From NCBI RefSeq assembly GCF_024497955.1, contig NZ_JANHKP010000015.1:124001-188000 (forward strand): a DNA stretch of 64,000 nucleotides. The letters run 5' to 3'. Numbering within the stretch: the stretch's first letter is position 1; each line of letters opens with the position of its first letter. The notes under the pieces were generated by a model. That model saw nothing but the letters and a program-made list of their open reading frames with translations. It did not search any database and was not told the origin of the DNA. Of the stretch, positions 15,963-24,709 are shown one piece after another. Origin of the DNA: Streptomyces sp. C10-9-1. GTDB taxonomy: Bacteria; Actinomycetota; Actinomycetes; Streptomycetales; Streptomycetaceae. A program made the position numbers and the translations under genes.

Positions 15963-17540
15963 GTGAAGCCGCCCGGACACCCGCACCTGAACGGACACTC
16001 GATCCTGGCCGGGGACGAGGTCCCCGGCACGGGGGATGCCTGGTACGCGGCCGCCGCCGCGTCCGGGGAGCCTTTCGGCCCCGCCCTGCACGACGCCTCG
16101 GCGGAGCAGGTCGCGGAGGCCGCGCGGCTCGCCGCGGCGACGGCGCGGGACTTCCGCGCCCTTCCGCCCGGCCGGCGGGCGGCCTTCCTCGACGCCTGCG
16201 CCGAGGAGATCGAGGCGCTCGGCGACGGCCTGCTGGAACTCACGGCCCGCGAGACGGGGCTCACGCGGCCCCGTCTCGCCGGTGAACGGGCCCGCACCTG
16301 CCGTCAGTTGCGGGTCTTCGCCGAACTGGTCAGGGACGGCGCGGTGGCCGGCGCGCGGACCGACTCCGCGACCGGGGGAACGGACCTGAGGCTGCGCAGG
16401 ATCCCGCTCGGCCCGGTGGCGGTCTTCGGCGCGGGCAACTTCCCCCTGGCGTTCTCCGTCGCGGGCGGCGACACGGCCTCCGCGCTGGCCGCCGGGTGCC
16501 CCGTCGTCGTCAAGTCGCACCCGGCGCACCCCGGCACCGGCGAGGCCGTCGCCCGGGCCCTGACGGCCGCCGCCCAGCGCACGGGGATGCCGCCGGGCGT
16601 GTTCTCGCTGCTCGTGGGCCGCGCGCACCGGGTCGGCCTCGCCCTGGTCCAGGACCCCCGGATCACCGCGGTGGGCTTCACCGGATCGCGCGCCGGGGGG
16701 CTGGCCCTGGTCGCCGCGGCCGGTGCGCGCCCGGTGCCCGTCCCCGTCCACGCGGAGCTGTCGGCGGTCAACCCCGTGATCGTGCTCGACGGGGCACTCG
16801 CCGATCCGGAACGGGAGGCCGAAGGGTACGCGGCCTCGCTGACCCTCGGCGCGGGGCAGTTCTGCACCAATCCCGGCCTGCTGCTGCTTCCGGCCGGGCC
16901 CTCGGGCGACGCCTTCCTCGCGGCCGCGGCCCGGGCCGTGCGGAACACCCCCGGCCAGGTCATGCTCACCCCCGGCATCTGCCGCGCCTACGCCGAGGGG
17001 GTGCGGCGGTGGGCGGCGGTCGACGGGGTGCGGGAGGTGGCACGGGGCGCGCCGGGCCAGGGCCGGTACGCACCCGCCCCGGCGCTCTTCACCTGCGACA
17101 CGGCCGTGTACACCGCCCACCGGGACCTCCACGGAGAGGTCTTCGGCGCGGCGGGGCTCGTCGTACGCTGGTCCGGGACGCGGCAGCTCCTCTCCCTGCT
17201 GGAGCACCTGGAGGGGCAGCTGACGGCCACGGTGCACGGAACGGAGGCCGACGGGGCCACGGCGGCACGGCTGCTGCCGGTACTGGAGGAGCGGGCGGGA
17301 CGCGTGCTGTGGGGCGGCTGGCCGACCGGTGTCGAGGTCAGTCACGCGATGGTGCACGGGGGCCCGTGGCCCGCGACGACCTCGCCGGGGGCCACGAGCG
17401 TCGGGGCCCTCGCCGTCGAACGCTGGCTGCGCCCGGTCTGCTACCAGTCCTTCCCCGGCACGCTGCTGCCCCCCGAGCTCAGGGACACCGATCCGCCGGA
17501 GGCCGCCGCCCTGCCGCCCGGGGGGCGCCCGCTCCGGTAG
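15963..17540 (+). CDS. Aldehyde dehydrogenase, likely alpha-ketoglutarate semialdehyde dehydrogenase
   Basis: The 525-residue product has the ALDH fold: cofactor segment PLGPVAVFGAGNFPLAFSVAGGD, GFTGSRAGG, the catalytic glutamate in HAELSAVNPV and the catalytic cysteine Cys301 in GAGQFCTNPG. The length and N-terminal style (NGHSILAGDEVPG) fit the NADP-dependent ketoglutarate semialdehyde subgroup rather than betaine or succinate semialdehyde enzymes. It completes the pathway by producing alpha-ketoglutarate. The GTG start is preceded by AGGGAGAAG. Divergent from the operon and presumably co-regulated with it. Confidence 0.88.
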   Translation: MKPPGHPHLNGHSILAGDEVPGTGDAWYAAAAASGEPFGPALHDASAEQVAEAARLAAATARDFRALPPGRRAAFLDACAEEIEALGDGLLELTARETGLTRPRLAGERARTCRQLRVFAELVRDGAVAGARTDSATGGTDLRLRRIPLGPVAVFGAGNFPLAFSVAGGDTASALAAGCPVVVKSHPAHPGTGEAVARALTAAAQRTGMPPGVFSLLVGRAHRVGLALVQDPRITAVGFTGSRAGGLALVAAAGARPVPVPVHAELSAVNPVIVLDGALADPEREAEGYAASLTLGAGQFCTNPGLLLLPAGPSGDAFLAAAARAVRNTPGQVMLTPGICRAYAEGVRRWAAVDGVREVARGAPGQGRYAPAPALFTCDTAVYTAHRDLHGEVFGAAGLVVRWSGTRQLLSLLEHLEGQLTATVHGTEADGATAARLLPVLEERAGRVLWGGWPTGVEVSHAMVHGGPWPATTSPGATSVGALAVERWLRPVCYQSFPGTLLPPELRDTDPPEAAALPPGGRPLR

Positions 17541-17673
17541 GGCGTGCGTGACGGCCGCGGAGCGGCGGGGCCGGTTCCGGGCGCCCCGGAGCGGCCCCCG
17601 ACGGCGCCCGCGACCTGCGCGGCACCGGCCCACACGGGGGGACAGGCCGTTTCACACTTCGCGCCGGCGCAGG

Positions 17674-19074
17674 TCACGGACGGGTGAGGCTGCGTGTCAC
17701 CCCGGCCGCGACGGTCGTGGCGAAGATCCAGCCCGACGCGACGAGCAGGACGGCCAGCCACTGGTGGGGACCGGTGGGGGCGAAGGCCTTCTCCTGGCCG
17801 AAGTCGACGACCGGCAGCAGCAGGTCGGCCGCGTAGACGGGAGCGTTGAACGGGGGCCCCTTGCCTGGCTCGGAGCGCGTCGGTTCGTCCAGCCCGAAGG
17901 CGACGGTGCCGGCGAGCAGCAGCGTCAGCAACCAGGCCACGGCCCGGGCCGGCCGGAAGCCGTAGCCGACGGTCACGTCCTGGACATGGCCCCACACCCT
18001 CGCGGGCCAGGGCAGGGAGCGCCGTCGGCGGCGCTGTGCGGCGAGCAGCACCGTTCTGGCCTCGGCGTCCTCGCCGGCTGCGCGGTAGCTACGGGCGAGC
18101 TGCTCGTAGCTGTGCGGCAGGAAGCCGCTCCGATCGCATTCCAGCAGGGGCAGCCGCCGGTCAGCCGGCAGCCGGGGGGAGAGCGATTCGTAGACCAGCC
18201 CCTCCAGGCTGACCGAGGGCGGCCACACCCCCGGGTCGGCCTCGATCGCCTTGAAGGCGGAGTGGTGCAGCCTGACCTCGCCCGCGATGGGCCGCGCGTC
18301 GCGGAGAGTGAGTTGCCGGGCCTCGCAGCTGCTCAGACCGAGGGCGACTCCACCGGGGTTGTGCAGCCGGGCCTCCATGAAGGAGATCCAGCCGCCGGCC
18401 GTGCAGCCGGTCAGCCGTACCCTGCCCTCGGCGTCGAGGCCCCCGGCGTTCAGGAGGGTGCCCAGGGTGAGGTTGCGGGCGTCGAGGGCGTCGCCCCCGC
18501 GGCCGTGCAGCCGGGCGTCCTCCAGATCGAGGGCGCCGTCGGCCTGCGCCGTCTCCAGGACGAGCGCACCGCGCACCCGCAGCCGGGCGGCTCTGATGTC
18601 GCCCTCGACGCGCGCCCTGTCCAGCCGGACCGGTCCGGTGACCTCGCAGTCGGCCAGGCCGAGGTCGCTCTCGACCCGGATGCCGGTCGCGGTGAGCGCG
18701 GGCATCCGGGAGGCACACAGGTCCAGCCGGCGCACACGGGCCTCGCTCAGCTCGACCGGGTGCTGGAAGTCGCAGTCCACGAAGCGCACCGGACAGGGGA
18801 TCTCGGCGTGTGCGAGGTCGAGCCGGCCTGTGACGGTCACTCCGGTCAGATGCAGGCCCGGTATCCCGTCGGCACGGCCGGAGAGCAGGAGTTCGCGCAG
18901 AACGGAGGCCCGTACGGGCGGCCGGGTACCCGTGCGACGGCCGGAGGCGTCCGGCGGGTCCCCCTCCGCAGTCCGCCGCCGGGCGTCGACCGGCACGCCC
19001 CGGGGAAATGCCTGCACGATCCGGGATTCGAGAGGAGTCGGGTCCGCACCGTCCGGAGACGGGGCGCTAGCCAT
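17674..19074 (-). CDS. Pentapeptide-like beta-helix membrane protein of unknown function
   Basis: The 466-residue product has an N-terminal soluble region of about 330 residues made of imperfect short repeats (for example LDLAHAEIPCPVRFVDCDF, VRLDRARVEGDIRAARLRV) that resemble a right-handed beta-helix of pentapeptide type. A charged linker follows (RRRRRSLPWPARVWGHV), then two membrane helices (about 385-405 and 438-458) ending in TRSLTRP. Proteins like this are often labelled membrane-associated oxidoreductase in Streptomyces, but I see no cofactor motif. Convergent with the aldehyde dehydrogenase gene; no clear partner. Confidence 0.7.
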   Translation of the reverse strand: MASAPSPDGADPTPLESRIVQAFPRGVPVDARRRTAEGDPPDASGRRTGTRPPVRASVLRELLLSGRADGIPGLHLTGVTVTGRLDLAHAEIPCPVRFVDCDFQHPVELSEARVRRLDLCASRMPALTATGIRVESDLGLADCEVTGPVRLDRARVEGDIRAARLRVRGALVLETAQADGALDLEDARLHGRGGDALDARNLTLGTLLNAGGLDAEGRVRLTGCTAGGWISFMEARLHNPGGVALGLSSCEARQLTLRDARPIAGEVRLHHSAFKAIEADPGVWPPSVSLEGLVYESLSPRLPADRRLPLLECDRSGFLPHSYEQLARSYRAAGEDAEARTVLLAAQRRRRRSLPWPARVWGHVQDVTVGYGFRPARAVAWLLTLLLAGTVAFGLDEPTRSEPGKGPPFNAPVYAADLLLPVVDFGQEKAFAPTGPHQWLAVLLVASGWIFATTVAAGVTRSLTRP

Positions 19075-19342
19075 GCGTCCCCCCGCGGCTCGTGGCCACG
19101 CCGCCCCCTCCCGACGTTCTCCCGGGCGCCCATCGTAGTGCCGCCTCCGCCGCCGTCCTCACCCGGGAGTCGGCACGGCTCCGGACGGCGCGGGGCCTGT
19201 ACGCGTCGTCCGTCCCCAGGGCTGTCCCGTAGGGATCCTCCGCCTGCGCCGCGCATGATGACGGCCCGAACAGGTCGCGGTGCGCGAAAGGTTCCGTCGC
19301 GGAGCATGGCGAACAGGACGCGTTTCCGCGCCCGTCCCCCTG

Positions 19343-19936
19343 TCAGGTGTGTGCGCTGTCGAGGATGGCGAGTTCCCGGGTGGTGGCCTGGCGCTTCCAT
19401 TCGGGGGCGGTGGTGGCGTAGGTGGTGACATCGTGCCAGCAGCCCTGGGTGCGGAAGAGCTGACGGAGGGTGGCCTCGGGGCGGAGCCCGGCGGAGTGCA
19501 TCACCGGCGGCATGAAGTGGTGGTCGCTGCGGTGTCCGGCCCAGATGCGGTGCAGGCCCAGCCGGCCGAAGCCGTAGGCCATCAGCAGGCGGCCTGCCTC
19601 GTGCCCGTGGCCTCGCAGGGGGGATCCGGGCAGCAGGACGAGGCTGGTGAGCATCGCGTTGCTGCCGTAGTCCTCGACGAGCAGTCCCATGGTGCCGGTG
19701 AGGGTGTCGGCGTCCGGGGCGCAGATGGCCAGGGTGTACTTGCGGCGGGGGTGGGTGTGGGGCTGGGCCAGGGCCTGGGCGAAGGCGTCGTGGGCCTGGC
19801 CGGTGGTCATGCGGTCGATACCGAGGTAGCGGGTGAGGACCCGGTGGGTGAGGATCCGGGTGAAGGGCTGGTGGTCGTCGGCGCGCAGTTCACGCAGTCG
19901 CAGGTGCTCGCCGCGCAGTTCGGGGACGCGGCTCAC
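19343..19936 (-). CDS. GNAT family N-acetyltransferase
   Basis: The 197-residue product has the GNAT pattern: N-terminal LRGEHLRLRELRADD, central strand TGTMGLLVEDYGSNA, the acyl-CoA pyrophosphate-loop region GSPLRGHGHEAGRLLMAYGF (helix alpha-3) and the RimJ-like GLHRIWAGH. The GTG start (19936) overlaps the TGA of the upstream ThiF gene as GTGA, indicating translational coupling. It may acetylate a small molecule or protein linked to the ThiF adenylation reaction; the target is unknown. Part of the segment next to tRNA-Pro. Confidence 0.85.
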   Translation of the reverse strand: MSRVPELRGEHLRLRELRADDHQPFTRILTHRVLTRYLGIDRMTTGQAHDAFAQALAQPHTHPRRKYTLAICAPDADTLTGTMGLLVEDYGSNAMLTSLVLLPGSPLRGHGHEAGRLLMAYGFGRLGLHRIWAGHRSDHHFMPPVMHSAGLRPEATLRQLFRTQGCWHDVTTYATTAPEWKRQATTRELAILDSAHT

Positions 19937-21105
19937 TCTTCGGCTCCCAGGGGGTGTGCGCCGGTCTCGGCGGCCGGTACGAGGGCGTGGAGGTCGACGG
20001 CGTGGCGGCCCGATGCCAGGGGCTCGCCGAGCAGGATGCGGCGGGCGGTGTCGGCGATCAGGGCGGCGCCGAGCATCACCCCGCTGGCGAGCTGGGGCCA
20101 GCTGGACAGGGACCTTCCGACCCGGGTGAGGGCGTCGGCCATGGCAGGGCTCAGCCGCTTCTCGTCGACGACGGTGAGCAGGAAGCGGATGGTCTCCTCC
20201 CGGTCCAGGGCGCGCACCTCGTCGGCGCTCACCCGGCCGGCGCGGCCGTGGAAGAGCGGTCGGCCGGGTTCGACGTCGAAGCGTTCGATGTCGAGCAGGC
20301 CCCGGTCGTTGGTGTCCATCAGGACGGGGATCTGCCGGTGGCGGGCGTGCTCGCGGGCGGCGACCTTCACCCAGGGGGTGTCGCACTCCTCGACCAGGAG
20401 GTCGAGCCCCCCGCCGGGAGCGGGAGCGGCGAAGAAGTCCTCGATGGTGTCCTCGGTGACGCCGCCTCGGAAGATCTCGATGTCCAGGTAGGGGTCGAGT
20501 TCGTACATGTGTCGGGCGCACAGCACGCTCTTCTCCACGCCGAGTTCGTGGACGCCTGCCCGCAGCCGGTTCAGGTTCGACAGGCCGAGCCGGTCGAAGT
20601 CCGCCAGCCGGAAGGCCCCGCCGACCCCCTCCATGGCGCAGGCCAGCGCCGCGCTGCTGCCCACCGACAGTCCGATGACGCCGATCCGGCGATGCAGCAG
20701 GGCCTGCTGCTGCGCACGGGTGATCTTGTCTCGGTTGCGGTCGGTGCGTACCAGCCGGAACTCCTCCCGGGGCAGCACGTGCACCAGGCGCCCGGACCAC
20801 GGATACCAGGCCCACCTGCCGTATGCGTCAGGCCGACCGTCCATGACCTCGGTCACGGCATGCGAGCGGGAGCGGGAGGCGAACGGGTCCCGGGGTGCCC
20901 GGCAGCGCAGCAACTCCTCGACCTGGTCCTCGATACGGTCATGGACCTCCCGCACGCTGGATGATTCCCGCAGCCTGGACAGGGCAACGCTGTCGTCAGG
21001 CCGTGCGGGGTCCAGCAGCAGGGGGCGAAACGATTCGCTCACCTTCTGCGCGGAAGGCGGCACCAGGCAGCCGGGATCCAGGGGGGATTCCATCAACGGG
21101 GTCAT
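19933..21105 (-). CDS. ThiF/E1-like adenylyltransferase family protein
   Basis: About 390 residues. After an N-terminal extension of about 140 residues, the E1-like Rossmann domain shows RIGVIGLSVGSSAALACA (nucleotide loop), ADFDRLGLSNLNR (the D-x-D plus SNLNR arginine pattern of ThiF/MoeB) and VDLLVEECDTPWVK-like LLVEECDTPWVKVAARE. It lacks a rhodanese or nitroreductase domain and the zinc-binding CxxC pairs of MoeB/ThiF. These proteins adenylate C-terminal glycines or peptides. The start is uncertain: ATG 21105 is used, but ATG 21093 or TTG 21138 are possible and none has a good ribosome site. Coupled to a GNAT gene. Confidence 0.8.
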   Translation of the reverse strand: MTPLMESPLDPGCLVPPSAQKVSESFRPLLLDPARPDDSVALSRLRESSSVREVHDRIEDQVEELLRCRAPRDPFASRSRSHAVTEVMDGRPDAYGRWAWYPWSGRLVHVLPREEFRLVRTDRNRDKITRAQQQALLHRRIGVIGLSVGSSAALACAMEGVGGAFRLADFDRLGLSNLNRLRAGVHELGVEKSVLCARHMYELDPYLDIEIFRGGVTEDTIEDFFAAPAPGGGLDLLVEECDTPWVKVAAREHARHRQIPVLMDTNDRGLLDIERFDVEPGRPLFHGRAGRVSADEVRALDREETIRFLLTVVDEKRLSPAMADALTRVGRSLSSWPQLASGVMLGAALIADTARRILLGEPLASGRHAVDLHALVPAAETGAHPLGAEE

Positions 21106-21147
21106 GATCGGGAAGCTAACAGCCAGACGATCTTGCAAGGCGTCGGA

Positions 21148-21483
21148 TCACTCCCAGGCGCACGATCGAAATGATCTTCTACCGAGTGCGCCCCCCGCAC
21201 CTCCACGCGCCCCCGGGCGGCTGCTGCTCGCGCCGTGGCTGCGGCGATGGGAGCCGATGGTCAGGTCGCCCGCGCGGTAGAAGCATGCGCAGCGGCGCAT
21301 AGGCGCGGACCGGGCCCGGGAGCCTGCCGGTTCGGCGAGGACGTGGAGGACTTCGTCTGGCGGGGTGCTGTCGTCGAGCAGGCCGCGCTGCTGGGCCTCC
21401 CACAGAACGGTGACGGGGTCGACGGGCTCGTGGCGGCGGGCCAGGGCCGTCAGGCACTGCCACAGTCCGGCGTGCCGCCACAC
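21148..21483 (-). pseudogene. Fragment of a DnaB-like N-terminal domain protein
   Basis: The leftward frame contains GLWQCLTALARRHEPVDPVT followed by VLWEAQQRGLL and DEVLHVLAEPAGS. This resembles the DnaB N-terminal-like proteins frequent on actinobacterial integrative elements. After PAGS the frame turns into low-complexity Ser/Arg/Gly residues, as expected after a frameshift, and the 5' part is missing. The length (about 110 codons at most, about 50 recognisable) is well below the usual size. I read it as a remnant left beside the tRNA attachment locus. Confidence 0.55.
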
Positions 21484-21604
21484 ACCGGGACGACGTGGTC
21501 ACCAAGCTCGGCTACGAGCACCTGCGCGCTGCCGAGCCCGATCGTCGTGACCCGCTGACCCCGGTCACGGGCGCCGGTCCCCATCTGGTCCCCAAAAATG
21601 ATCA

Positions 21605-21638
21605 AGGGCCGGTTTCGGATACCTCCGAAACCGGCCCT
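21605..21638 (-). terminator. Hairpin terminator of tRNA-Pro
   Basis: A perfect 15-bp stem, AGGGCCGGTTTCGGA (21605-21619) with TCCGAAACCGGCCCT (21624-21638), loop TACC, 19 bp beyond the 3' end of the tRNA gene. Confidence 0.85.
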
Positions 21639-21657
21639 GACCTGCGACTCTCACAAG

Positions 21658-21731
<74 letters not shown>

Positions 21732-21832
21732 ATGCCCGTCGTGACCTGGGGTTTCCCCCGGCCGAACGCGCACGAGAACCATACCGCACTCGACCGGGTG
21801 GTCACGAACCCGTTCTCCGGCGCCGCGGGCAT

Positions 21833-21857
21833 TTGACCTCGAGTTCACTTGAGGTTG
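21833..21857 (+). promoter_or_regulatory. SoxR/MerR-type promoter box upstream of the transketolase genes
   Basis: TTGACC (-35, 21833-21838) runs into CCTCGAGTTCACTTGAGG (21837-21854). This is a near-palindrome whose right arm CTTGAGG is the exact SoxR half-site and whose left arm CCTCGAG has one change from CCTCAAG. With a 19-bp spacer, the -10 position would fall at about 21858-21863 (CACGGT), a weak hexamer as in MerR-activated promoters. The match is read from sequence; the regulator is not encoded nearby. Confidence 0.6.
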
Positions 21858-21861
21858 CACG

Positions 21862-22575
21862 GTGGGCTTCATGACCACGACACAGACCGGTTCCGCGGCC
21901 GGTTTCCGGGACGTCGGCCGGCTGATGGCCCTGATGACCGGGGACGAGAAGCACGGGCCCGCCGCCACCTCCACCCTCGACGCCCTGTGGGTGCTCTACG
22001 ACCGTGTGCTGCGCGTGTCGCCGCACACGGCCGACTCCCCCGGGCGCGACCGGTTCCTGCTCTCCAAGGGACACGGCCCGATGGCCTACTACGCGGTCCT
22101 CGCCGCCAAGGGGTTCGTCCCGGAGGGCTGGCTGCCGGGCTTCGGCTCCTACGACTCCCCGCTCGGCCACCACCCCGACCGGACGCTGGTGCCGGGTGTG
22201 GAGATCGGCAGCGGGTCGCTCGGGCACGGCCTGCCGCTCGCCGTGGGGACCGCGCTCGGCCTGCGGGCGCAGGGGCTGACCGGCCCCCGGGTGTGGGTGC
22301 TGATCGGGGACGCCGAGCTCGACGAGGGGAGCAACCACGAGGCCCTCGCCTACGCGGGCCCGGAGGGTCTGGAGTCCCTGCACACGCTGGTGATCGACAA
22401 CTCCTCCGCCACCCCGGGCTGGCCGGGCGGCATCGCCTCGCGCTTCGCCGCCGCGGGCTGGTCCGCGGACACCGTCGACGGGCGGGACCACGAGGCCCTG
22501 TACCGGGCCTTCACCGCACCCCATCCGGGGCGCCCCCGCGCGGTCGTCGCCCGGGTCGAGCCCAAGAACGCCTGA
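21862..22575 (+). CDS. Transketolase, N-terminal (TPP-binding) subunit
   Basis: The 237-residue product corresponds to the first transketolase domain: FLLSKGHGPMAYYAVLAAKG, PLGHHPDRTLVPGVEIGSGS, and the TPP/Mg motif WVLIGDAELDEGSNHEAL (about 147-164). Split transketolases of this size pair with a separate C-terminal subunit, found 33 bp downstream. GTG 21862 has a GAGG ribosome site 7 bp upstream; an in-frame ATG at 21871 is the alternative. The reaction is two-carbon ketol transfer between sugars; the substrate range of this paralogue is unknown. Confidence 0.88.
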   Translation: MGFMTTTQTGSAAGFRDVGRLMALMTGDEKHGPAATSTLDALWVLYDRVLRVSPHTADSPGRDRFLLSKGHGPMAYYAVLAAKGFVPEGWLPGFGSYDSPLGHHPDRTLVPGVEIGSGSLGHGLPLAVGTALGLRAQGLTGPRVWVLIGDAELDEGSNHEALAYAGPEGLESLHTLVIDNSSATPGWPGGIASRFAAAGWSADTVDGRDHEALYRAFTAPHPGRPRAVVARVEPKNA

Positions 22576-22608
22576 ATCCACCCCTGCACCACCATCGGAG
22601 AACCGCCC

Positions 22609-23505
22609 ATGGACACGATGCGCGACCGCTTCATCTCGACCACCACCCGGCTGCTGGACGAGGACCCCCGCCTGGCCCTCGTGCTGGCCGAGATCAGTCG
22701 CGACGGCTTCGACCAGGCCGCTCGCCGCCACCCCGACCGGGTGATCAACGTGGGGATCCGCGAGCAGCTGCTGGTCGGCGTGGGCGGCGGCCTGGCCCTC
22801 ACGGGGATGCGGCCCCTGATGCACACCTTCGCCAGCTTCCTGGTGGAGCGCCCGTTCGAGCAGGTGAAGCTGGACCTGGGCCACCAGGGCGTGGGCGGCG
22901 TCCTGGTCAGCGCCGGCGGATCCTACGACTGGCCCGCGGGCGGCTTCACCCACATGGCCCCGGGGGACGTGGCGCTCATGGACACCCTGGACGGCTGGAC
23001 CGTGCACGTCCCGGGGCACCCGGACGAGGCGGAGGCGCTGCTGCGGGCGGCCGCAGCCGGCGAGGACCGGGTGTACGTGCGGCTCTCCGTGCAGTCCAAC
23101 GCCGCGGCGATGCAGGTCGGCGGCGGGTTCACCCCGGTGCGCGCCGGACGGGGGCCGGTGGTCGTCGCGGTCGGCCCGATGCTGGACGGGGTGCTGGCCG
23201 CCACCGAGGGAACGGACGCCGCGGTGCTCTACGCCGCCACCGTGCGCCCCTTCGACGGTGCGGCCCTGCGGGCCGCGACCGCCGGCCGCAGGACGGCCGA
23301 CGTGGTGCTGGTCGAGCCCTACCTGGAGGGGACCTCCACGGCGGCGGCGAACGACGCGCTGGCCGACGTGCCGCACCGGGTGCTGGGGCTCGGGGTGCCG
23401 CGACGCGAGCTGCGGCGCTACGGGACGACCGCCGAGCACCTCGCGGCACACGGTCTCGACCCCCGCGGGCTGCGACGCCGGATCGAGGCCTTCGCCGGGC
23501 GCTGA
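22609..23505 (+). CDS. Transketolase, C-terminal (pyrimidine/transketolase-C) subunit
   Basis: The 298-residue product carries the PYR domain with the catalytic glutamate in VINVGIREQLLVGVGGGLAL (about 45-64), MRPLMHTFASFLVERPFEQV and GGSYDWPAGGFTHMAPGDVA. A transketolase-C domain follows (VVVAVGPMLDGVLAA, LVEPYLEGTS). It completes the active site of the upstream subunit; GGAGAA precedes the ATG. Both genes presumably respond to the SoxR-like box. A housekeeping transketolase would be one chain of about 690 residues, so this is an accessory enzyme. Confidence 0.88.
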   Translation: MDTMRDRFISTTTRLLDEDPRLALVLAEISRDGFDQAARRHPDRVINVGIREQLLVGVGGGLALTGMRPLMHTFASFLVERPFEQVKLDLGHQGVGGVLVSAGGSYDWPAGGFTHMAPGDVALMDTLDGWTVHVPGHPDEAEALLRAAAAGEDRVYVRLSVQSNAAAMQVGGGFTPVRAGRGPVVVAVGPMLDGVLAATEGTDAAVLYAATVRPFDGAALRAATAGRRTADVVLVEPYLEGTSTAAANDALADVPHRVLGLGVPRRELRRYGTTAEHLAAHGLDPRGLRRRIEAFAGR

Positions 23506-23635
23506 GCGGGGCCCGGCCGGGGGGCGCAGGGGGTGGGCGGCCGGCCGGCGAGAGGTGTTCAGCGGCGGTGGACGCCCGGCGGCCGTGCGCGGGCGCCGGC
23601 ACCGGGGAACAGCGGACGGACGGACCGCGCCGCCC

Positions 23636-24004
23636 TCAGTCCCCCGGCGCCGCCGCCAGGTCGGGGTGTGCGTCGAGGAGGGCGCGGGGCGCGGCCTGGC
23701 GCCAGGAGTCCACCAGGATCGCCCGCAGCTCCTCCTCGTCGTCGAGGGCGGCGAGCCGCACCCGGATCCACGCGAAGGCGTCGTCGTGGCCCTTGCGGAG
23801 GAAGAACTTCCCGGGCTCGGCCGCGATGAGCTCCTCGCGTTCCTCCTTGGGGCACTTCACGCCCATCGCCAGGTCGTCCCGGTCGAGCGAGGCGAAGACC
23901 CGGCCGCGGGCCTCCAGCCGGAAGGTGGGCATGCCCCAGGCGAGCTTCTCCTGCGCTCCGGGCAGGGTGAGCGCGATTCTGCGAACGTCGTCAGCGGTGG
24001 CCAT
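23636..24004 (-). CDS. MmcQ/YjbR family (CyaY-fold) protein
   Basis: A 122-residue protein with the YjbR pattern: N-terminal ADDVRRIALTLPGAQEKLAW, GMPTFRLEARGRVFASLD, LAMGVKCPKEEREELIAAEP, then FAWIRVRLAALDDEEELRAI with the terminal SWRQAAP. The family adopts a DNA-binding-like CyaY fold; its biological role is not established. Convergent with the transketolase genes; stands alone. Confidence 0.88.
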   Translation of the reverse strand: MATADDVRRIALTLPGAQEKLAWGMPTFRLEARGRVFASLDRDDLAMGVKCPKEEREELIAAEPGKFFLRKGHDDAFAWIRVRLAALDDEEELRAILVDSWRQAAPRALLDAHPDLAAAPGD

Positions 24005-24709
24005 GCGCCGACGCTAGCGCCCGGCACGGACACCCGCGCGGGACACGGGGCCCGCGCGGGGCCTCCCGGGTGCCGCAGCGGAGATCGCCGCCGGACGGCC
24101 GGGGCGCGGCGCGCGGCGCGGGCATCCCGCCCGCCCGCCGTGCTCCCGGAGCCGCGCGCCCGGCACCGCAGCCCGGATGCGGGGCCGGGGCGCGGCGTGC
24201 GGCGGGATGCCGCGCGCCCACCGGGGCGCGTAACCCTCCGAGCGCGGGACGCGCGCGCCCCCTGCTGCCCGGACCGGCGGCGCACGCTCCCCCTCGCCTC
24301 CGCGCGCTGCTGCGCCGGGATGCGCTTCGCCACCACGCGGTGGATTTCGGTCCGTTCCGGCGCAGTATCGATCCTGCCTCCTTTCCCTGAAGCCACATCC
24401 GTTCACCCCGGCGCCGCGCCGGGGTGCCGTCGGAGGCTCCCGGAGCGAAACCGGAACCGGCCGACAGGTGGCATCCTCCATCCGGAGGGGAAGTGTCCGG
24501 TGCGGGGCAGGGCTTCGGCCTACCACCCGGTACACAGCCTCAATCACACGTCAACGGTCCATGTTCCGGCCAAAGTCGGCATCCACCTTGTCCCTCGGGG
24601 CAGCGCTCAACAGGCTGATGTGGTCGGCCTGTTCGGCACGGGGGTGCTGCCGACGCACCACCTGCTCGCACAACTGCGCGAACAGGCGTTTCGCGGAGGG
24701 GAGCTCGCG
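24005..24709. other. Long gene-poor gap before the acyl-CoA dehydrogenase homologue
   Basis: This 705-bp stretch has no supportable gene. The left half (24005-24330) is monotonous GC-rich sequence with many GCGCGG-type runs. The right half (24340-24709) is distinctly less GC-rich and holds a possible promoter TTGTCC (24588-24593), 17 bp, CAGGCT (24611-24616), which would give an 88-nt leader. An in-frame GTG at 24620 could extend the downstream protein by 30 residues but has no ribosome site. Confidence 0.4.

Noticed and set aside
21490..21655. Possible integrase C-terminus reading through into the tRNA on the + strand
   Set aside because: The frame is short, the terminal residues are simply the tRNA read in reverse orientation, and no tyrosine-recombinase motif can be identified.
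19300..21657. Second copy of the tRNA-Pro 3' end as an attachment site
   Set aside because: No repeat of the tRNA 3' segment was seen in the window, and no intact integrase or excisionase gene is present, so no att pair is claimed.
24014..24547. 177-codon - strand frame in the gap before the ACAD-like gene
   Set aside because: Arg/Ala/Pro-rich, no domain, crosses the AT-richer promoter part of the gap.
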